Source: Allobosea sp. UNC402CLCol
GTDB lineage: Bacteria; Pseudomonadota; Alphaproteobacteria; Rhizobiales; Beijerinckiaceae
Direction: 5' to 3'
Assembly: GCF_000745475.1 (NCBI RefSeq)
Contig: NZ_JQJJ01000014.1
Location: forward strand, 62,001 to 126,000
DNA length: 64,000 bases
The position numbers and the translations under genes are program-made. Of the stretch, positions 18,813 through 27,290 are shown piece after piece. Positions within the stretch are counted from its first letter, which is position 1; every line of letters begins with the position of its first letter. The notes beneath the pieces are model-generated. The model was not told the DNA's origin and did no database searches. It saw only the letters and a list, made by a program, of their open reading frames with translations.

Positions 18813-18914
18813 GAGCGGCTTTCCTCACGCCACTGTGACCGGAGCCGCGCTGACGCCTCTTGGCAAGCCGTCCTGCGTCGCTGCAGGCTCCCGCCACAAC
18901 AACGGGAGATGCAC

Positions 18915-19808
18915 ATGACGGCGCCGGCGCAGACCGCAGCAGAGAGCACGCTCGAGCAACTGGACGGGCTGGTCAGGGAGCCGTTCTCCCGTCGCGGCTT
19001 CGTCATGACCGGGTTGATCAGCGGCTTCACCCTCGCCACCTCCGTCATCCATGGCCAGACGATCTCGACCGACAGCAAGGGCCTCGTCGCCGGAGAGGTG
19101 AAGATCCCGACCGCGGATGGCGAGCTGCCGGGCTATCGCGCCATGCCGGAAGGGGCGGGGCCGTTTCCGATCGTCCTCGTGATCGAGGAGATCTTCGGGG
19201 TCCACGAATACATCAAGGACATTTGCCGGCGCTTCGCCAAGCTCGGCTACTGCGCCGTGGCGCCGGAGCTCTATGCCCGGCTCGGCGACCTCTCCAAGAT
19301 GACCGATGTGCAGGCGATCGTGCGCGACGTGATCTCGAAGGCACCGGACGCGACCGTGCTCTCCGACCTCGACGCCACGGCGAAATGGGCTGCGGCCGCT
19401 TCGAAGGGCGATGCGGCAAGGCTCGGCGTCACCGGCTTCTGCCGGGGCGGGCGGGCCGTCTGGCTCTATGCCGCCCATAACCCGCAGGTGAAGGCCGCCG
19501 TCGCCTGGTACGGGCCGCTCGGGGGCAGCCGCACCGACATCCAGCCGAAGACGGCGGCCGATGTCGTCGGCGATCTCAAGGCGCCCGTTCTCGGGCTCTA
19601 TGGCGGGGCGGATACGGGCATTCCGGTCGCGGATGTCGAGAAGCAGCGGGACGCTGCGAAGGCCGCCGGCAAGACCGTGGAGATCGTGATCTTCCCGGAC
19701 ACGCCGCATGGTTTCCACGCCGATTACCGGCCGAGCTATCGCAAGGCGCAGGCCGAGGATGGCTGGGCGCGGGCGCTCGCCTGGTTCAAGCGCTACGGCG
19801 TCGCCTGA
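18915..19808 (+). CDS. Dienelactone hydrolase family protein with Tat-type signal
   Basis: 297 residues. After about 20 hydrophilic residues comes SRRGFVMTGLISGFTLATS, a twin-arginine export motif with a hydrophobic core, so it probably goes folded to the periplasm. The DLH fold follows with the nucleophile elbow GFCRGGR (Cys near 175), Asp in YGGADTGIP and His in TPHGFH near 264, so the Cys-Asp-His triad is complete. The substrate is unknown; many members are not true dienelactone hydrolases. ATG 18915 is 6 bp after GGGAG; ATG 18909 is an alternative. It lies between mccB and mccA. Confidence 0.88.
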   Translation: MTAPAQTAAESTLEQLDGLVREPFSRRGFVMTGLISGFTLATSVIHGQTISTDSKGLVAGEVKIPTADGELPGYRAMPEGAGPFPIVLVIEEIFGVHEYIKDICRRFAKLGYCAVAPELYARLGDLSKMTDVQAIVRDVISKAPDATVLSDLDATAKWAAAASKGDAARLGVTGFCRGGRAVWLYAAHNPQVKAAVAWYGPLGGSRTDIQPKTAADVVGDLKAPVLGLYGGADTGIPVADVEKQRDAAKAAGKTVEIVIFPDTPHGFHADYRPSYRKAQAEDGWARALAWFKRYGVA

Positions 19809-19928
19809 GGCGCGCGCGATCCCCGGCCGGCGCCGGCAAGGGTTGCGCCGGCCGTTCTTCCTTGTCGCGCGCCTACGCTTATGCTTTGGGAGCGAAACGA
19901 TTGAATTCCCAAAAGCGCGAGGAAACGC

Positions 19929-20690
19929 ATGGCTCAGCACGACAAGGTCGCGATCATCACCGGTGCCGGCTCGGGCGTGGGGCGGGCCGTCGCCATCGCC
20001 TTCCTGAAAGATGGCTACCGCACCGTTCTGGCCGGGCGCCGGGCGGATGCGCTGGAGGAGACGATCGCGCTCTCCGGCGTCGACAAGGGCCGGGGCCTCG
20101 CCGTGCCGACCGATGTCACCGACAAGGCCTCGGTCGAGAACCTGTTCGCCAGGACAAAGGCGGCTTTCGGCCGGGTCGACGTGCTGTTCAACAATGCCGG
20201 CGTCAATGCGCCGGGCGGCGTGCTGCTGGAGGACCTTTCGCTGGAGGATTGGCAGAAGGTGGTCGACACCAACCTGACCGGTCCGTTCCTGTGCACGCAG
20301 GCCGCTTTCAAGGCGATGAAGGCACAGGAGCCGCGCGGTGGTCGCATCATCAATAACGGCTCGATCTCGGCGCAGGTGCCGCGGCCGAATTCGGCGGCTT
20401 ATACCGCGACGAAGCATGCGATCTCGGGCCTGACCAAGACCGCCTCGCTCGACGGGCGCAAATACGACATCGCCGTCGGCCAGGTCGATATTGGCAATGC
20501 GCTGACCGACATGGCGCAGAAGATGACGACCGGCGTGCCGCAGGCCGACGGCTCGATCAAGGTCGAGCCGGTGATGGATGTCGCGCATGTCGCGAGCACC
20601 GTGCTGCACATGGCCGGGCTGCCGCTCGACGCCAACATCCTCTTCGTCACGGTGATGGCGACCAAGGCCCCGCTCGTCGGGCGGGGGTGA
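19929..20690 (+). CDS. Short-chain dehydrogenase/reductase
   Basis: 253 residues, classical SDR. The cofactor loop is TGAGSGVG (residues 12-19), NNAG appears near 89, and the catalytic Ser and Tyr-x-x-x-Lys are in [12 protein letters not shown] and YTATK. ARG at the end of strand 2 (AGRRADA) suggests NADP(H). Length and layout match 3-oxoacyl-ACP-reductase-like oxidoreductases whose substrates cannot be read from sequence. GAGGAAACGC precedes ATG 19929. It is co-directional with the mcc genes but not an obvious step of leucine catabolism. Confidence 0.87.
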   Translation: MAQHDKVAIITGAGSGVGRAVAIAFLKDGYRTVLAGRRADALEETIALSGVDKGRGLAVPTDVTDKASVENLFARTKAAFGRVDVLFNNAGVNAPGGVLLEDLSLEDWQKVVDTNLTGPFLCTQAAFKAMKAQEPRGGRIINNGSISAQVPRPNSAAYTATKHAISGLTKTASLDGRKYDIAVGQVDIGNALTDMAQKMTTGVPQADGSIKVEPVMDVAHVASTVLHMAGLPLDANILFVTVMATKAPLVGRG

Positions 20691-20723
20691 GGCGTTCCTT
20701 CCCGTTGGCCGTCCCGCTTGCTT

Positions 20724-20836
20724 GTCATCCCGGGCGGAGCGAAGCGTAGACCCGGGATCCATGCCTGAACCTGATCGGTTCGCGTTCCGGCATGGATCCC
20801 GGATCGGCGCCGCTAAAGCCGCTTGTCCAGGATGAC
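20724..20836. repeat. Intergenic palindromic repeat, family A, copy 1
   Basis: About 113 bp. It begins GTCATCCCGGG and ends CAGGATGAC, with inner complementary blocks such as CCCGGGATCCATG against CATGGATCCCGG. It has the same layout as 36060-36164 and, inverted, 49824-49943. Its right end runs into the 5' region of the next gene. No coding capacity of its own. Confidence 0.8.
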
Positions 20837-20845
20837 GAGGTGAGG

Positions 20846-21562
20846 ATGGTCGCTGGGGCGCAAGACATGGATGGTCTGGAGAGGCCCGCCCATGGCGAGG
20901 GAGGCGGAACTGCGGCTCCCGATCCCGCCATCGCCCGCGCCTACACCCTCACCATCTGGGGCATCGCGCTCGGCATCTTCGTCCAGGCGGCGGCGACGGT
21001 CGCCTGGGCGCATGCCATCGGCAATGCCCAGCTTTTCAAGGACGGCGTCGATTGGGTCTATGACGTCGCGCTCTACGGCATCGCCGCCATCGTCTTCGGC
21101 CGCGACGACCGGGCCGAACGGCTGGCTGCGATTGCGATCGGCGCGGTGATGGCCGTCGCCGGGTTGCACACGCTCTACGACCTCCACGACAAGATTCTGA
21201 ATCCCAGGCCTATCGAGATCTGGACGCTCGGCTTCGCCGCGGTGAGTGCCATCGTGATCGCGCTCCTCGTGATTGCCGTGCTCTGGCGCTTCCGCCGCGA
21301 GGATAATCCGGTGATCAAGGCAACCTGGCTGTCGAGCCGCAACGATGCGATCTCGACCACGGGTTTCGCTCTGGTCGGGCTCGCCGCCCGTGCCCTGCCG
21401 GTGGTGCGCTGGCCGGAATATCTGTTCGACCTTGTCGTCGCCGGCATCTGCTTCCAGGCGACATGGGCGATCTGGCGCTCATTGCGGCGGAGCGCGGATT
21501 CGGAAGCGGCCCAAACCGGTTTGCGCAACAAGGCGCAGACAGATGGGGCAGGCGGGCTATAA
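20846..21562 (+). CDS. Six-helix CDF-like membrane protein lacking the cytoplasmic domain
   Basis: About 238 residues with six predicted membrane helices: near residues 32-55, 65-84, 92-112, 128-152, 176-196 and 203-223. Helix 2 has KDGVDWVYDVALYGIAAIVF, echoing the ADG-x-D-x-x-x-D motif of cation diffusion facilitators, and helix 5 has SRNDAISTTGFALVG with an Asn-Asp in place of His-x-x-x-Asp. The cytoplasmic C-terminal domain of usual CDF proteins is absent. Transport function is plausible but unproven. ATG 20846 with GAGG upstream is chosen, since reading further up would enter an intergenic repeat; ATG 20867 is possible. Confidence 0.7.
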   Translation: MVAGAQDMDGLERPAHGEGGGTAAPDPAIARAYTLTIWGIALGIFVQAAATVAWAHAIGNAQLFKDGVDWVYDVALYGIAAIVFGRDDRAERLAAIAIGAVMAVAGLHTLYDLHDKILNPRPIEIWTLGFAAVSAIVIALLVIAVLWRFRREDNPVIKATWLSSRNDAISTTGFALVGLAARALPVVRWPEYLFDLVVAGICFQATWAIWRSLRRSADSEAAQTGLRNKAQTDGAGGL

Positions 21563-21602
21563 AGGCGAAAAGCCTTTCAAGGATGTTGCCGAGGACGCTT
21601 CC

Positions 21603-23588
21603 ATGACGATCGCTGCCAAGCTGCCCTCGATCCTGATCGCCAATCGCGGCGAGATCGCCTGCCGCGTCATCCGCACCGCGAAGCGGCTGGGGCTTCGCAC
21701 CATCGCCGTCTATTCGGATGCCGATGCCGAGGCGCTCTTCGTGCAGATGGCCGACGAAGCCTATCATATCGGCCCCGCGCCGGCCCGAGAGAGCTATCTC
21801 GACGCCGCGAAGATTCTGGCCGTGGCAAAGGCGGCGGGGGCGGCCTGCATCCATCCGGGCTACGGTTTCCTTTCCGAGAATGCCGAATTCGCCGATGCCT
21901 GCGCTGCGGCCGGCATCGTCTTCGTCGGCCCGCCGGCCTCGGCCATCCGGGCGATGGGGCTGAAGGACGCCGCGAAGGCGCTGGTCGAGAAAGCCGAGGT
22001 TCCGGTTGTGCCGGGCTATCACGGCGCCGAGCAAGGCGCCGATTTCCTCCGTGGGGAAGCGCGGCGCATCGGCTATCCCGTGCTCATCAAGGCGGTCGCC
22101 GGCGGCGGCGGCAAGGGCATGAAGAAGGTCGACCGGCCCGAGGATTTCGACGACGCGCTGACCAGTGCCCAGCGCGAGGGCGCAAGCGCCTTCGGCGACG
22201 CCCGCGTGCTGGTCGAGAAATACGTTCTCTCGCCGCGCCATGTCGAAATCCAGGTCTTTGGCGACAGCCACGGCAATGTTGTCCATCTCTACGAGCGCGA
22301 CTGCTCCTTGCAGCGGCGCCACCAGAAGGTGATCGAGGAAGCACCGGCGCCCGGCATGACACCGGAGGTGCGCGCCGCCATGGGCAAGGCCGCGACGGAA
22401 GCCGCCAGGGCCGTCGGCTATGTCGGGGCCGGGACGGTCGAGTTCATCGCCGATGGGCGCGAGGGTTTGCGCGCCGACCGCTTCTACTTCATGGAGATGA
22501 ATACGCGCCTCCAGGTCGAGCATCCGGTGACGGAGGCGATCACCGGGCTCGATCTCGTCGAATTGCAGCTCAAGGTCGCGGCCGGCGAGCCGCTCGGCTT
22601 CACGCAGGACGACGTCGAGGCGAAGGGCCATGCCGTCGAGGCGCGGCTCTATGCCGAGGATCCGGAGAAGGGCTTCCTGCCCTCCACCGGCAAGCTCTGG
22701 GCGCTGAGCTTTCCGCATGGCGAAGGCATCCGCATCGATACCGGCGTCGAGGCCGGCGATACGGTGACGCCGTTCTACGACCCGATGATCGCCAAGGTCA
22801 TCACCCATGGCGCGACGCGCGACGAGGCGCTCGACCGGTTGGGCGCGGCGCTGGGCGAGACGGTCGTCGCCGGTCCGCGCACCAATCTCGCCTTCCTGAA
22901 GAAGCTGACGGAGGCGGAGGGGTTCCGGAAGGGGCCGTTCGACACCGGCTTCATCGACCGCAACATCCAGGCGCTCGGCGCCGAGCCGCAGCCGCTCGAT
23001 GCCGCGGCGGTCGCGGCTGTCGCCCTGCAGCTCGAGGAGGAGCGGCAGGTCGCCGGTATCGTCGAGGCGGCCGGCCGGGCGGAGGGCGAGGCGCGCTCGC
23101 CCTGGCTGGTGACGGATGCCTTCTCGCTGATGCCGCGCCAGCCGCTCGGCCTGCCCTTGCTGGTCGATGGCGAGCGCGTCGATGCGCGCATCGAGTGGCG
23201 GGGGGAGGATGCCCGCGTCAGCCTGCCGGGCCATGAGATCGGCGAGGGCGAGCACGAGGTCTCGCTGGCCGAGGGCGAGGGCGGCGTCTGGTACGCGCTG
23301 CATCGCGGCCGGCAGACGGCTGTTTCGCTGTTCGATCCCTTTACGGTCGATCTCGATGCGGCTGCCGGTTCCGGCGGCGTGGTCAAGGCGCCGATGCATG
23401 GCAAGCTCGTCGCGCTCTTCGTGGCGCCGGGCGAGGCGGTGGTGAAGGGCCAGCGCCTTGCCATCGTCGAGGCGATGAAGATGGAGCATGTGCTGACCGC
23501 TCCGCGCGACGGCACGGTGAGCGAAGTCGTCGGCGAGCCGGGGGCGCAGGTGGCCGAGGGCGCGAAGGTGGTGGTGATCGGCGAATAG
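21603..23588 (+). CDS. mccA: Methylcrotonyl-CoA carboxylase, biotin-containing (alpha) subunit
   Basis: 661 residues. The N-terminal biotin carboxylase domain (about 1-450) has LIANRGEIACRVIRTAKRLG, the ATP-grasp glycine loop KAVAGGGGKGMKKV and EMNTRLQVEHPVTEAITGLD. A BT-like linker follows, then a biotinyl domain (about 585-661) with EAMKMEH, Lys near 626 being biotinylated. It carboxylates biotin with ATP and bicarbonate and works with the beta subunit. Size matches LiuD/MCCA rather than pyruvate or acetyl-CoA carboxylases. GAGGACG stands before ATG 21603. mccB lies 2.8 kb upstream in the same direction. Confidence 0.93.
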   Translation: MTIAAKLPSILIANRGEIACRVIRTAKRLGLRTIAVYSDADAEALFVQMADEAYHIGPAPARESYLDAAKILAVAKAAGAACIHPGYGFLSENAEFADACAAAGIVFVGPPASAIRAMGLKDAAKALVEKAEVPVVPGYHGAEQGADFLRGEARRIGYPVLIKAVAGGGGKGMKKVDRPEDFDDALTSAQREGASAFGDARVLVEKYVLSPRHVEIQVFGDSHGNVVHLYERDCSLQRRHQKVIEEAPAPGMTPEVRAAMGKAATEAARAVGYVGAGTVEFIADGREGLRADRFYFMEMNTRLQVEHPVTEAITGLDLVELQLKVAAGEPLGFTQDDVEAKGHAVEARLYAEDPEKGFLPSTGKLWALSFPHGEGIRIDTGVEAGDTVTPFYDPMIAKVITHGATRDEALDRLGAALGETVVAGPRTNLAFLKKLTEAEGFRKGPFDTGFIDRNIQALGAEPQPLDAAAVAAVALQLEEERQVAGIVEAAGRAEGEARSPWLVTDAFSLMPRQPLGLPLLVDGERVDARIEWRGEDARVSLPGHEIGEGEHEVSLAEGEGGVWYALHRGRQTAVSLFDPFTVDLDAAAGSGGVVKAPMHGKLVALFVAPGEAVVKGQRLAIVEAMKMEHVLTAPRDGTVSEVVGEPGAQVAEGAKVVVIGE

Positions 23589-23639
23589 TCGAGTTGTTGG
23601 AGGTGCTTGTGGGCGATCGCTGAGGTTTCGATTCAGTGC

Positions 23640-23730
23640 GTCATGGTCGGGCTTGTCCCGACCATCCACGTCTTAGTCGATGCCATGCGGTGTTCAAGAC
23701 GTGGATGCTCGCCACAAGGGCGAGCATGAC
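23640..23730. repeat. Intergenic palindromic repeat, family B, copy 1
   Basis: 91 bp between convergent mccA and the APH-like gene. It has two hairpins: ATGGTCGGG-CTTGT-CCCGACCAT at the left and ATGCTCGCC-ACAAG-GGCGAGCAT at the right, joined by about 40 bp with GACGTGGAT-type sequence. The same pair occurs in inverted order at 53003-53093 and 57592-57682. It may act as bidirectional terminator between these convergent genes. Confidence 0.8.
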
Positions 23731-23736
23731 GGCGCG

Positions 23737-24588
23737 CTATTCGCCGAGCGCTGCTGCTGCCTTTCCCAGTATCGTCAGATTGACCTCCGCCAGCGGATCG
23801 TCGTCGCCCATGAACCAGGCGGCCGAGAGCCCGCACCAGGCGACGATCCAGCGCAGCAGCCGGCGCCGCTCCAGCCCCGATTTCGCCAGCACGATTTCCA
23901 GACGGCGCTCGAAACGGCCGGGCAGGATCGCGACCGGCGGTTCGGGATCGCCGAGATCGGGATCGCAGAATAGGATCGTGTATTCGAAGGCGCGGTCGCC
24001 GATGACGCCCTTCGGATCGATGGCGAGCCAGCCGCGCTCTTCGAAATCGAGGACGTTGTCGTGGTGGCAATCGGCATGGAGCGGCAGGATGTCCTGCTGG
24101 GCCGGCAGCAATTCGCTCGCGATGGTGGCCGATCGCGCCAGCAAGCCGCCGCGCTCGGCCGCCATCGGGAACAGGTCCTTGAACCAGATTTCGAGCGGGA
24201 TCAGCCCGATAGGGAAAGGGCCGCGTGGCTTCTGCAGCGCCGCGACGGCGTCGCAGAGGATCGCCGTCGCCGCATCGTCCTCGCCGTTGCGGGCCATGGC
24301 GGAGAGTGAGCGCCGCCCGGTGGCGCGCTCGATCAGCATGGCAGCGCCTTCGTCGGCGTGCGCGAGCAGGCGGGCGGCACCATCGCCGTCCCAGTATTGG
24401 AGCGGGCGATAGCCGAGGCGCTCATCCTCCACCTCAGGCAGCTTCAGCATCGCCGGTGCGCCATCCTGCCGGACCGGCAGCAGGCGGCTGGCATGGGTCC
24501 TGATCGGCTCGCCGTCCGGGACCAGCCGCCATTGCATCAGCCAGGGCTCGAAGGGCGCAAGAAGGGGCGAGGGAGATGTGTCGTTCAT
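23737..24588 (-). CDS. Aminoglycoside/hydroxyurea-type phosphotransferase, APH(6)-like
   Basis: 283 residues of the APH(6)/hur kinase family. The opening SPLLAPFEPWLMQWRLVPDG, the nucleotide-site region RTHASRLLPVRQDGAPAMLKLP (quoted in part), the catalytic loop LPLHADCHHDNVLDF and the metal-binding AIDPKGVIGDRAFE fit the family. Usual members have HGDLHHxN; here it reads HADCHHDN, keeping the Asp and Asn. True members phosphorylate streptomycin or hydroxyurea, but chromosomal versions in rhizobia-like genomes may have other substrates. It ends by overlapping 4 bp with the SDR gene upstream, so the two form an operon. Resistance is not assumed. Confidence 0.78.
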   Translation of the reverse strand: MNDTSPSPLLAPFEPWLMQWRLVPDGEPIRTHASRLLPVRQDGAPAMLKLPEVEDERLGYRPLQYWDGDGAARLLAHADEGAAMLIERATGRRSLSAMARNGEDDAATAILCDAVAALQKPRGPFPIGLIPLEIWFKDLFPMAAERGGLLARSATIASELLPAQQDILPLHADCHHDNVLDFEERGWLAIDPKGVIGDRAFEYTILFCDPDLGDPEPPVAILPGRFERRLEIVLAKSGLERRRLLRWIVAWCGLSAAWFMGDDDPLAEVNLTILGKAAAALGE

Positions 24589-25352
24589 CCGCGCCCGATC
24601 ATCGGGTACTGCTCGGCCTCGTAGATCTGGCCGGAAACCGGCGCGCTGTCCTCCGACAGCCAGAAGGCGGTGTGGGCGGCGATCTCCTCCGGCTGCATGA
24701 TACGGCCGGTCGGCGCCTCGCGCAGCGAGAGATGGTTCTGCCAGCCGGGCTTGCGCCCCTCGCGCTGCTGGGTGGCGTCCTCATTGGCGGTGAAGGTCCA
24801 GCCGACATTGAGCTGGTTGGCGCGGATGCGCTCGGGGCCGAGCGTGTTGCCGAGATTGCGCGTCATCGTCATCAGCGCGCCCTTCGACATCGAATAGACG
24901 GTGAGGTTGGACAGGCCGCAATAGGCGTTGATCGAGCCGACCGTGACGATGGCGCCCGGCGATTTCTGGGCGCGGAAGGCGCGGATCGAGGCCTCGGCGC
25001 AGAGCAGCGGCGCGCGGGTGTTGATCGCGAACATATGGTCGAAGAAGGCGGCGGTGGTCTCGCCGAGAATGCCGCGCGGATAGATGCCGGCATTGTTGAC
25101 GAGGCCGTCGATGCGGCCGAAGGCGGCGACGGTGGCGTCGACGATGGCCTGCGCGGTCTCGGGTTCGGCGAGATCGCCCGTCGTGCCGCTCGTAGCGTCG
25201 CCGAGCTGCGCCACGGCGGCATCGACCTCCGCCTTGTCGCGACCGTGGATGAGGACCTTCGCGCCCTCCGTGACGAGGCGTTCCGCCATCGCATAGCCGA
25301 TACCGGTCGAGGAGCCGGTGACGAGGATGGCCTTGCCTGCAAGTCCGCGCAT
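24585..25352 (-). CDS. Short-chain dehydrogenase/reductase
   Basis: 255 residues. TGSSTGIG (residues 12-19), NNAG near 91, Ser in VTVGSINAYCG and YSMSK near 153-157 are the classical SDR features. HGRDKAEVD after strand 2 suggests NADP(H). The C-terminal loop (ANEDATQQREGRKPGW) is longer than average, perhaps giving substrate specificity. Its stop overlaps the start of the APH(6)-like gene (ATGA, 24585-24588). Substrate unknown. It is divergent from the VOC protein gene, 35 bp apart. Confidence 0.87.
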   Translation of the reverse strand: MRGLAGKAILVTGSSTGIGYAMAERLVTEGAKVLIHGRDKAEVDAAVAQLGDATSGTTGDLAEPETAQAIVDATVAAFGRIDGLVNNAGIYPRGILGETTAAFFDHMFAINTRAPLLCAEASIRAFRAQKSPGAIVTVGSINAYCGLSNLTVYSMSKGALMTMTRNLGNTLGPERIRANQLNVGWTFTANEDATQQREGRKPGWQNHLSLREAPTGRIMQPEEIAAHTAFWLSEDSAPVSGQIYEAEQYPMIGRG

Positions 25353-25387
25353 GATGAAACGTCCGTAGCCAGTTGCGGGAGGGGAAA

Positions 25388-25744
25388 ATGACGGTGAAGC
25401 GTATCGTGGCGAATATGCTAACGGCCGAACCGGGCCTCGCGAAGCCCTTCTACGGCAGCATTTTCGACATGCACCCCGTCATGGATCATGGCTGGATCCA
25501 GACCTATGCGGCGGAGGGAGACCCCGCCGGGCCGCAGCTCGGCTTTGCCAGCGAAGGCGGCTCGGGCACGCCAGTACCCGATCTTTCGATCGAGGTCGAC
25601 GATCTCGAGGCGGTCTTGCGAAAGGTTCGGGCCGCGGGCCTCCCGATCGAATATGGGCCGGTTGAGGAACCCTGGGGCGTGCGGCGCTTTTTCCTGCGCG
25701 ATCCCTTCGGGCGGCTGGTCAACGTGCTCGCGCATGGCCGTTGA
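25388..25744 (+). CDS. VOC/glyoxalase-fold protein
   Basis: 118 residues of the vicinal oxygen chelate fold: an N-terminal half with RIVANMLTAEPGLAKPFYG and a C-terminal half ending RRFFLRDPFGRLVNVLAHG, the typical last strand with FxxDPxGxxxN. Metal ligands are not complete in their usual places, so an enzymatic role is uncertain; some members bind small molecules and give resistance. ATG 25388 is preceded by GGGAGGGGAAA. The gene is followed 66 bp later by DUF1489. Confidence 0.8.
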   Translation: MTVKRIVANMLTAEPGLAKPFYGSIFDMHPVMDHGWIQTYAAEGDPAGPQLGFASEGGSGTPVPDLSIEVDDLEAVLRKVRAAGLPIEYGPVEEPWGVRRFFLRDPFGRLVNVLAHGR

Positions 25745-25810
25745 GGAGCGTCTGTGGAGAAGCGTGCGGGAGGCTGGCCCGGCGGCTCAGAGGAGCCTAT
25801 TTTACCGGCC

Positions 25811-26248
25811 ATGTCCCTTCATCTGCTCAAGCTCTGCGTCGGCGCCGAATCGATCAGCGACCTTGAGGACTGGATCGCCGAACGCCAGGCGCAGCGGCGT
25901 GCCCGCGGCGAGCCGCTTGAGCAGTTGCACACCACGCGCATGGTCCCCAAGAAGATCGAGGAGATCCTCGACGGCGGCTCGCTCTACTGGGTGATCAAGG
26001 GACAGATCTCGGCGCGGCAGCGTCTCACCGACATCCGCCCCTTCACCGATGGCGAGGGCATCGGCCGCTGCCATCTGGTCATGGAGCCGGTGGTGGTGCC
26101 GGTCGAGCCGCGCCCGTTCCGGCCCTTCCAGGGCTGGCGCTATCTGCAGGCGAAGGACGCGCCGCGCGACCTCTCCGAGCATGGCGGCGATCTCGGCGAG
26201 ATGCCGGAGGAATTGCGGCGGGAGCTGGCGGGGCTCGGGCTGCTGTAG
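25811..26248 (+). CDS. DUF1489 family protein
   Basis: 145 residues matching the alphaproteobacterial DUF1489 family: LHLLKLCVGAESISDLEDW, the middle HTTRMVPKKIEEILDGGSLY and the end with GWRYLQAKDAPRDL. The family has no known function to my knowledge. The conserved segments begin at MSLHLLKL, so ATG 25811 is preferred over an upstream in-frame start. Cytoplasmic, no membrane segment. It is convergent with the MarR gene. Confidence 0.88.
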   Translation: MSLHLLKLCVGAESISDLEDWIAERQAQRRARGEPLEQLHTTRMVPKKIEEILDGGSLYWVIKGQISARQRLTDIRPFTDGEGIGRCHLVMEPVVVPVEPRPFRPFQGWRYLQAKDAPRDLSEHGGDLGEMPEELRRELAGLGLL

Positions 26249-26272
26249 AGTGAGGGCGGGTCGTGCCGCGCC

Positions 26273-26776
26273 TCAGCCCGGCTCGGCCGCTCCACGGATC
26301 GTTCCGGTTTCAGCTGTCGCGGCAATGTCCTCGGTGTAGCGGACGAGCAGCTCTGTACTCCGGGTCAGGAAGTCGGTCACGGCGCGCAGCGTCTCATTGT
26401 CGTAGCTCGACCAGAGCGCGTGCATGGCGACCCGGCGCGGCTCAAAGGCTGCTTCGATCGGCGCCGTTGCGGCCCGTACGACGCTGATCAGCATGCGCCT
26501 CCGATCGGCCTCGTCCCGGCGGCGGGTGACGTAACCGCGCGCCGCCAGCCGGTCGACCAGCGCCGTCACCGAGCCCGAGGTCAGGCCGGTGGCCGTGGCG
26601 AGCTCGCCGGCCGTGACGGTCTCACGTAGGAAGATGAGGTCGAGAACCTCCAGATCGGTCGGATGCAGCCCGAATCGCCTCGCCATGGCGGCGCTGCTGA
26701 GCACGCTCTGCGCGCCCATCCGCCTCACCGCGAGGCCAAGCTGGCGCAGGAGTGCGTCATTGTCGCGATCGGACAT
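26273..26776 (-). CDS. MarR family transcriptional regulator
   Basis: 167 residues with the winged helix of MarR: TVTAGELATATGLTSGSVTALVDRLAARGYV (quoted in parts) and the wing RRRDEADRRRMLISV. It is the second gene of a two-gene unit; a small membrane-protein gene ends 6 bp upstream. A perfect 27-bp palindrome lies ahead of that gene, at 27291-27317, and is the probable autoregulatory site. The ligand is unknown. Typical MarR length is about 150, so the extra C-terminal residues ETGTIRGAAEPG are unremarkable. Confidence 0.92.
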   Translation of the reverse strand: MSDRDNDALLRQLGLAVRRMGAQSVLSSAAMARRFGLHPTDLEVLDLIFLRETVTAGELATATGLTSGSVTALVDRLAARGYVTRRRDEADRRRMLISVVRAATAPIEAAFEPRRVAMHALWSSYDNETLRAVTDFLTRSTELLVRYTEDIAATAETGTIRGAAEPG

Positions 26777-26781
26777 GGCGA

Positions 26782-27234
26782 TCAGAGGCCAGCGCTCTGG
26801 GCGGCTGCCCGGAATGCGGCGAGCAACGCGGCCAGCGTCGCGAGATCGAGCACCATCCTGAAGCGGCTGCGCCTGGTCCAGCGCCGGGCCGCTTCGGGCG
26901 AGACGCTGTCAGCCTCGGCTCGCTCGAAGGCGAGGGCCTTCGGGATGAAGTCGCATGCCGACCAGATGCGCATCGCCGCATGGGTCGCGACGGCAACCAG
27001 CAGCCACTGCCGAACGCCGGATGCCGTCCAGGCCGCGACCAGCGCCGCAACGAGCAGAAACTCGAAGACGATATGCTGCGGGATCCAGAAGCGCTTGCGG
27101 GACACTCCGCCATGCTTCGGCTGGACCAGGGACGGCCGGTTCGGCCAGGCCGGATCGATCACGATGAACTCGTATAGCCCGCCGCCGATCCCCGTGGCGG
27201 CGGCGAGGATCGCCATTCCGATGATCAGCTCCAC
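26782..27234 (-). CDS. Small four-helix membrane protein linked to MarR regulator
   Basis: 150 residues, probably with a GTG start (27234). Four hydrophobic segments are visible: near 1-20, 53-72, 75-90 and 128-146. YEFIVIDPAWPNRPSLVQP after helix 1 resembles a loop seen in small DUF1772-like membrane proteins, but I cannot place it firmly. It is the first gene in the MarR unit and would be controlled by the palindrome 57 bp upstream. It might be an efflux-related or redox membrane protein; no function is assigned. Confidence 0.6.
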   Translation of the reverse strand: MELIIGMAILAAATGIGGGLYEFIVIDPAWPNRPSLVQPKHGGVSRKRFWIPQHIVFEFLLVAALVAAWTASGVRQWLLVAVATHAAMRIWSACDFIPKALAFERAEADSVSPEAARRWTRRSRFRMVLDLATLAALLAAFRAAAQSAGL

Positions 27235-27290
27235 TGCCGTTGCCCCGTCCTGCGCCCGCTTACCAAGGGCGTTCGGAGCGGGCTTACTTC

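Noticed and set aside
23737..24588. Acquired antibiotic resistance gene (streptomycin kinase)
   Set aside because: No mobile element, integron or odd base composition around it; the catalytic loop differs from known resistance enzymes. Left as APH(6)-like.
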